Of a DNA stretch of 64,000 nt, positions 58,873 to 64,000 are shown one piece after another (position 1 is the first letter of the stretch; every line of letters begins with the position of its first letter). Position numbers and translations under genes: made by a program. Where the stretch lies: assembly GCA_965116665.1 (NCBI GenBank), contig OZ220709.1, forward strand, positions 372,001 to 436,000, read 5' to 3'. The stretch comes from Aldehydirespirator sp965116665 (lineage in GTDB: Bacteria; Actinomycetota; Acidimicrobiia; Acidimicrobiales; Aldehydirespiratoraceae). A model generated the notes under the pieces. The model saw only the letters and a program-made list of their open reading frames with translations. It made no database searches and was not told where the DNA came from.

Positions 58873-59442
58873 GTGAGTTCGCCGCCGGACCAGCCCGCGG
58901 CACAATTGCCGCTGCCTCCGGGGTCCGTCGGGCGCGCCATCATCACCACCGAGCAGCTGCGGGCCCGGGTGGCCGAGATCGGCGCTGACATCACGGCCGA
59001 CTACCAGGGCCGGCCGCCGCTGCTGGTCGGCGTCCTAAAAGGCGCCTTCGTGTTCATGAGCGATCTCGCCCGGGCCATCGACCTGCCGGTGGAGTTCGAC
59101 TTCATGGCGGTGTCGTCGTACGGCTACAGCACCGAGTCCAGCGGTGTGGTCCGCATCATCAAGGACCTCGAGACCGATCTACGCGGCCGCCATGTGGTGC
59201 TGGTGGAGGACATCGTCGACTCCGGTCTCACCACCGGCTACCTGGCGGAACTGCTGCGGGCCCGGGGACCGGCCAGCTTCGAGATCTGCGCCCTGCTGGT
59301 GCGCGAGGATGCCCGGTCCGACGGCATCCGCTACGTCGGGTTCTCCGTCCCGGCCGATTGGCTGGTCGGGTACGGGCTGGATGTGGCCGAGCGCTACCGC
59401 GAGCTGCCGTCGGTCCATCTCTTCGACCTGGACGCCTCATGA
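58873..59442 (+). CDS. hpt: Hypoxanthine phosphoribosyltransferase
   Basis: A 189-residue purine salvage enzyme. The PRPP-binding loop VVLVEDIVDSGLTTGYL and the hood-like LLVGVLKGAFVFMSDL are clear. It makes IMP or GMP from hypoxanthine or guanine. The first ~15 residues are non-conserved; the leaderless promoter supports GTG 58873. In actinobacteria ftsH and the fol genes usually follow; here a phosphatase-like gene does. Confidence 0.93.
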   Translation: MSSPPDQPAAQLPLPPGSVGRAIITTEQLRARVAEIGADITADYQGRPPLLVGVLKGAFVFMSDLARAIDLPVEFDFMAVSSYGYSTESSGVVRIIKDLETDLRGRHVVLVEDIVDSGLTTGYLAELLRARGPASFEICALLVREDARSDGIRYVGFSVPADWLVGYGLDVAERYRELPSVHLFDLDAS

Positions 59443-59530
59443 GCGCGGCGAGCCTCGCAGCTGTCGTGCCCGCAGCACTCTCTCCGATCCCCTGCCGATC
59501 CGGGTCGCGGATGCGCCGGGCGGACGGCTC

Positions 59531-60031
59531 ATGAGCAGCAAGTGGTCTGAGGGCATCGAGCCTCGCGGGTTCCGCTGGATCATCACCGAGCGTTTCGGCG
59601 TGTGCGAGCGGCCCGGTGGCTACGGCGCCGGGCACCGGCGCGTCCGGCGCCTCGAGGAGATCATCTGGCTGCGGCGCAACGAGATCGACCTGATCGTCAG
59701 CCTCACGTCGATCCCCTACAACCTGCGCGACTACGACGATCAGGGTCTGGCCTACTTGCACCTGCCGCTCCCGGACTCCGGCGACTCCGAGCGCCTTGAA
59801 GAGATCCTGAACACCATTCATGACCATGTCGCCGGCCAGCGCGTCGTGCTCCACCACGACTCGATAGGGGACCGGTTGTCGGGGGTGGTGGCGGGCTACT
59901 TGCTGTGGTCGGGCCTGGTCGACAGCGGCCCCGAGGCCATCACCATTGCCGAGCAGCTCCTTGAGCGAGAGCTGGGCCCCACCGCCCGCGAGCTCGTAGC
60001 CGTCGCCGGCCGGCTCAGGTCGTCGTCATGA
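59531..60031 (+). CDS. Dual-specificity phosphatase-like protein lacking the catalytic Cys
   Basis: A 166-residue protein whose layout resembles tyrosine/dual-specificity phosphatases: IDLIVSLTSIPYNLRDYDDQ, YLHLPLPDSGDSE, and VVLHHDSIGDRLSGVVAGYL, which sits where the HCxxGxxR loop should be. The nucleophile Cys is Asp (HDSIGDR) while Arg is kept, so it is probably a phosphate-binding pseudophosphatase. The stop overlaps the folK ATG by 4 bp. The assignment rests on the loop pattern only. The 88 bp before it hold nothing recognisable. Confidence 0.55.
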   Translation: MSSKWSEGIEPRGFRWIITERFGVCERPGGYGAGHRRVRRLEEIIWLRRNEIDLIVSLTSIPYNLRDYDDQGLAYLHLPLPDSGDSERLEEILNTIHDHVAGQRVVLHHDSIGDRLSGVVAGYLLWSGLVDSGPEAITIAEQLLERELGPTARELVAVAGRLRSSS

Positions 60032-60504
60032 GGGCGGCGGGCGCCCGCCGCGCCTCGAGGCGGGCCTTCGTGGCGCTGGGATCCAACCTGGGCGACAGGA
60101 TGGCCTACCTGCGGAACGCGGTGGACGGCTTCGACGATCTGGACGCGGTGTCCGACGTCTACGAGACCAAGCCGGTGGGCGGCCCCGAACAGGGCCCGTA
60201 CCTCAACATGGTTGTGCGGCTCCAGACGTCGGCGAGCCCCCGGGAACTGCTCCGGCAGTGCCGGGACGCGGAGCTGGAGGCAGGCCGGCTGAGGGTGGTG
60301 CGATGGGGACCCCGAACCCTCGACGCGGACGTGCTGTGGATCGATGGCGAGCAGGTGGACGAACCCGATCTGGTGGTGCCCCACCCGCGAATGTGCGAGC
60401 GGGATTTCGTGCTCGTGCCTCTGGCCGACGTGGGCGCCGACCTGCTGCCCGACGGCTATGACCCCGCCGCCTGCGACGGTGTGGTCAACGTCGGGCCGCT
60501 GTAG
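60028..60504 (+). CDS. folK: 2-amino-4-hydroxy-6-hydroxymethyldihydropteridine pyrophosphokinase
   Basis: A 158-residue HPPK with AFVALGSNLGDRMAYL, YETKPVGGPEQGPYLNMVV and the signature RWGPRTLDADVLW. It pyrophosphorylates the pterin in folate synthesis. folE, folP and folB, usually just upstream in related genomes, are absent here. The ATG overlaps the upstream stop. Confidence 0.95.
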   Translation: MRAAGARRASRRAFVALGSNLGDRMAYLRNAVDGFDDLDAVSDVYETKPVGGPEQGPYLNMVVRLQTSASPRELLRQCRDAELEAGRLRVVRWGPRTLDADVLWIDGEQVDEPDLVVPHPRMCERDFVLVPLADVGADLLPDGYDPAACDGVVNVGPL

Positions 60505-60506
60505 GT

Positions 60507-61250
60507 ATGGCAGAGGCCGAGCGCTCGGTCCGCATAATCGGCGGGGGGCGGGCCGGTGGAGCCATGGCGGCCGCCCTGGCCGAGGTCGGCTGGACGGTGC
60601 GCCCCATCGTCGGTCGGGCTGCACCGCCCGAGGAGTTGGCGGCCGCGGCCGCCGGTGTCGAGCTGGTGCTGATCGCCACACCCGACGCCGCGGTGGCCGA
60701 GGTCGCGGCGGCAGTGGAGCCCTCAGCCACCGCCGCGGTCGCCCATCTGGCCGGGTCGCTGGGCCTGGACGCGGTGGCCCCGCACCCTCGGGCGGCGGCC
60801 CTGCACCCGCTGGTGTCGATGCCCGATGCCGCCCTCGGGGCCCGGCGCCTGCTGGCGGGCTGCTGGTTCGCGGTCGCGGGCGACCGGCTCGTTCGCCGGG
60901 TGGTCGCCGACCTCGGCGGCCGGGCCTTCGTGGTGGCCGATGGCGACAGGGCCGCCTACCACGCGGCCGCGGTAGTCGCCTGCAACCATCTTGTAGCCCT
61001 GCTGGGCCAGGCCGAGCGGATCGGCGCGCAGGCCGGGGTCCGGTTGGCCGCCTTCCTCGACCTGGTTCGGACCACCGTCGACAACGTCGCCGAGCTGGGT
61101 CCGGCCGCGGCCCTCACCGGTCCCGCGGCCCGAGGCGACATCGACACGATCCGGCGGCACCTGGAAGCGGTCGCTCCGGAGGAGCGAGCGGCCTACGAGG
61201 CGCTGTCCCAGCAAGCGCTCCGCTTGGCCGGCCGGACGGAGCCGTCATGA
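60507..61250 (+). CDS. Rossmann-like and DUF2520 domain protein
   Basis: A 247-residue protein: N-terminal NAD(P)-binding-like IIGGGRAGGAMAAALAEVGW, HLAGSLGLDAVAPH, then a helical DUF2520 domain with KxxYHAAAV-like AAYHAAAVVACNHLVALL. Its place between folK and panC is common; a link to pantothenate synthesis (ketopantoate-type reductase) has been suggested for similar genes but is not shown by this sequence. Confidence 0.85.
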   Translation: MAEAERSVRIIGGGRAGGAMAAALAEVGWTVRPIVGRAAPPEELAAAAAGVELVLIATPDAAVAEVAAAVEPSATAAVAHLAGSLGLDAVAPHPRAAALHPLVSMPDAALGARRLLAGCWFAVAGDRLVRRVVADLGGRAFVVADGDRAAYHAAAVVACNHLVALLGQAERIGAQAGVRLAAFLDLVRTTVDNVAELGPAAALTGPAARGDIDTIRRHLEAVAPEERAAYEALSQQALRLAGRTEPS

Positions 61251-61266
61251 TCTGCCCCCACCGGTT

Positions 61267-61309
61267 CTGTTCGCGAGAACCCGGCGTATGCACGGAAAAG
61301 CGCGAACAG
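61267..61309. repeat. Palindromic element B, copy 2
   Basis: 43 bp with perfect 9-bp ends CTGTTCGCG/CGCGAACAG and a partly paired centre around GCGTATGC. It matches copy 1 (33938-33980) at 33 of 43 bases with no gaps. It occupies the spacer between the DUF2520 and panC genes, 15 bp before the panC start. Confidence 0.7.
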
Positions 61310-61323
61310 AGCGTGGAGGAGGC

Positions 61324-62193
61324 ATGAGCACTGGTCGTCCCGCCCCAGTGCGCGAGGACACCGTCCGCGGTCTGCGCACCCGCCTGGACGAGGCCCGCTC
61401 CCGCGGGCGCCGGGTGGGGCTCGTGCCCACCATGGGGTTCCTGCACGCAGGCCACCGCTCGTTGATCGAGCACGCCCGATCAGAGAACGACCTGGTGGTG
61501 GTGTCGATCTTCGTCAACCCCCTGCAGTTCAACCCCGGAGAGGATTTCGACGACTACCCGCGCGACCTCGACCGTGACCTCGCAATGTGCGCGCAGGCCG
61601 GTGCCGACGTCGTCTTCGCACCCGGCCAGCTCGAGATGTACCCCGAGCCGGTGGCCACCACAGTGAGCCTCGGAGCCCTGGCCGGCGTGCTGTGCGGCGC
61701 CTCCCGGCCCGGGCACTTCGATGGGGTGGCGACCGTGGTGGCCAAGCTCTTCTCGATCGTGGGGGAGTGTTCGGCCTACTTCGGGGAGAAGGACTTCCAG
61801 CAGTTGACGATTGTGAGCCGCATGGCGAAGGACCTGTCGCTGCCGGTGCGGGTGGTGGGCTGCCCCACAGTGCGCGAGCCCGACGGCCTGGCCCTGTCCA
61901 GCCGCAACGCCTACCTGAGCGAGGCTGAGCGAGCCCAGGCGCCGGTGCTGCGCCGGGCCCTCGAGGCCGGCGCAGCCCTGGTGGAGGCGGGGGAGACCGC
62001 CGCGGCGGTGGAGGCCCGGATGGCAGCCGTCATCGATGGCGCGTCGCTGGCCAGGATCGACTACGCGGCCGCGGTCAGCCCGGACACGCTCACCAGGAGC
62101 CAGCAGCGGCTGCAAGGCGACGTGCGGCTGCTGGTGGCGGTGCGCTTCGGCAGGGCCCGCCTCATCGACAACCTGGGCTGCCGCGCCGGCTGA
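61324..62193 (+). CDS. panC: Pantothenate synthetase
   Basis: A 289-residue ligase joining pantoate and beta-alanine. PTMGFLHAGHRSLI (HIGH-like), NPLQFNPGEDFDDYPRD, YFGEKDFQQL and ALSSRNAYLS are all present. ATG 61324 has a GGAGG ribosome binding site ending a few bases upstream. panD, normally next, is not in the window. Confidence 0.95.
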   Translation: MSTGRPAPVREDTVRGLRTRLDEARSRGRRVGLVPTMGFLHAGHRSLIEHARSENDLVVVSIFVNPLQFNPGEDFDDYPRDLDRDLAMCAQAGADVVFAPGQLEMYPEPVATTVSLGALAGVLCGASRPGHFDGVATVVAKLFSIVGECSAYFGEKDFQQLTIVSRMAKDLSLPVRVVGCPTVREPDGLALSSRNAYLSEAERAQAPVLRRALEAGAALVEAGETAAAVEARMAAVIDGASLARIDYAAAVSPDTLTRSQQRLQGDVRLLVAVRFGRARLIDNLGCRAG

Positions 62194-62238
62194 ATCCCGA
62201 ACGCTCCGATCGGGCCCGCGGCCGCAGCCGATGCGCCG

Positions 62239-62244
62239 TATCCT
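62239..62244 (+). promoter_or_regulatory. -10 box of a leaderless promoter for coaX
   Basis: TATCCT followed by 6 nt and GTG 62251. Confidence 0.5.
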
Positions 62245-62250
62245 GCGGCG

Positions 62251-63044
62251 GTGCTGCTAACTGTCGACGTCGGCAACACCCAGACCGTCGTCGGGGTGTA
62301 CGACCCCAGCGCGGTCCACGGCTCGGGCGCGGCCGACGGGCTCGTCGACCACTGGAGGCTCTCGACCGACTCCGAACGCACCGCCGACGAGCTCGGCGTG
62401 GCGATCCGGTCGCTGCTCGGCACCATCGGGCTCGACTTCGACGGCGATGTCGAGGGAGTGTCCATCTGCTCGGGGGTCCCCCGCCTGCTCGCCGGCCTGC
62501 GGGAGATGGTGCGCCGCCAGCTCGGCTTCCATCCGGTTGTGATCGCCCCAGGGACCAAGACCGGCATGCCGATCCACTACGACAACCCCAAGGAGGTGGG
62601 CGCCGACCGGATCGCCAACGCGGTGGCGGCCTACGACCTCTACGGCGGGCCCACGGTGGTGGTGGACTTCGGCACCGGCAACAACTTCGACGTGATCTCC
62701 GCGGACGGCGCCTTCATGGGCGGGGCCATCGCACCGGGCATCGAGGTCAGCCTCGACGCGCTGTTCGGACGGGCCGCGGCCCTGGGCGCAGTCGAGCTGG
62801 TCGAGCCCCGCAGCGTGATCGGCAAGACCACGGTCGAGTCGATCCAGTCGGGCGCCCTGTACGGATTCACGGGCATGATCGATGGCATGAACGCCCGCTT
62901 CCTGGCTGAGCTGGGTGAGGCGAACGTCGTCGCCACCGGGGGCCTCGCCCATGTGATAGCCCCGATCTCGCAGACGATCGAGCATGTCGAGCCGTTCCTG
63001 ACCCTGCACGGGCTGCGCATCGTCTACGAGCGCAACCAGGACCG

Positions 63045-63048
<4 letters not shown>
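62251..63048 (+). CDS. coaX: Type III pantothenate kinase
   Basis: A 265-residue ASKHA kinase with LLTVDVGNTQTVVGVYD, HYDNPKEVGADRIANAVAA and VDFGTGNNFDVISADG. It phosphorylates the product of panC in coenzyme A synthesis. The GTG is set by the upstream TATCCT box, and the stop overlaps the lysS start. Confidence 0.95.

Positions 63049-64000
<952 letters not shown>

Overview
The window is 64 kb of very GC-rich, gene-dense DNA that looks like a chromosome segment of an actinobacterium. Supporting signs are: two LLM-type (F420-like) oxidoreductases, a DUF2342 'F420-associated' metalloprotease-like protein, a SigR/RsrA (mycothiol-type) sigma/anti-sigma pair, a short Tad pilus locus with a DUF4244 pilin, GTG/TTG starts, and at least 15 genes whose start codon lies 6-8 nt behind a TANNNT -10 box (leaderless style). 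A marine or host-associated Acidimicrobiia-like lineage is my best guess (acidic Asp/Glu-rich lipoprotein linker, Na+/H+ antiporters, quaternary-amine catabolism); this is inference only.

Layout. 1-3.6 kb: an AAA/DUF4143 ATPase, a broken FitA-FitB toxin-antitoxin scar, an SDR and a MidA-like methyltransferase. 3.6-6.1 kb (minus): carboxymuconolactone decarboxylase-like protein, 3-hydroxyisobutyrate-dehydrogenase-like protein and a P450. 6.3-16.7 kb: a probable carnitine/gamma-butyrobetaine block made of carnitine dehydrogenase fused to a thioesterase, acyl-CoA dehydrogenase, NDP-forming CoA ligase, CaiD-like hydratase, and a glycine-betaine-type ABC importer (fused double permease, ATPase, lipoprotein). 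16.7-24.8 kb: creatininase-like protein, beta-propeller lipoprotein, DinB-like, PPOX-like, flavodoxin-fold, RidA and LLM proteins, an AtzA-type amidohydrolase and N-formylglutamate amidohydrolase. 24.9-28.7 kb: gamma-glutamyltransferase and an ATP-grasp/M20 fusion. 28.8-35.6 kb: a molybdenum hydroxylase system (FAD protein, fused ferredoxin-like/Mo subunit, SsnA-like aminohydrolase, XdhC, YqeB/EF2563) that resembles the selenium-dependent molybdenum hydroxylase clusters, but here all eight Fe-S cysteines of the ferredoxin domain are gone.

35.7-42 kb: an LLM oxidoreductase, tadZ-A-B-C-pilin-tadE, a perfect 96-bp triplication, and a STAS/anti-sigma kinase pair. 42-49.3 kb: a seven-gene Mrp antiporter operon and an nhaA interrupted by a one-base frameshift. 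49.4-64 kb: housekeeping genes topA, MFS, tmk, holB, tRNA-Thr(CGU), sigR-rsrA, DUF2342, tilS, hpt, a phosphatase-like protein with a lost catalytic Cys, folK, DUF2520, panC, coaX and the start of lysS.

The non-coding DNA is unusually rich in repeats: two palindromic element families (A and B, two copies each), a dispersed repeat (C) found at gene boundaries and triplicated at the tadE end, and 31-bp inverted repeats that bracket a single LLM oxidoreductase gene. The most interesting targets are the cysteine-free ferredoxin domain in the Mo hydroxylase cluster, the ATP-grasp/M20 fusion, the LLM cassette with inverted repeats, and the structured palindromic repeats.
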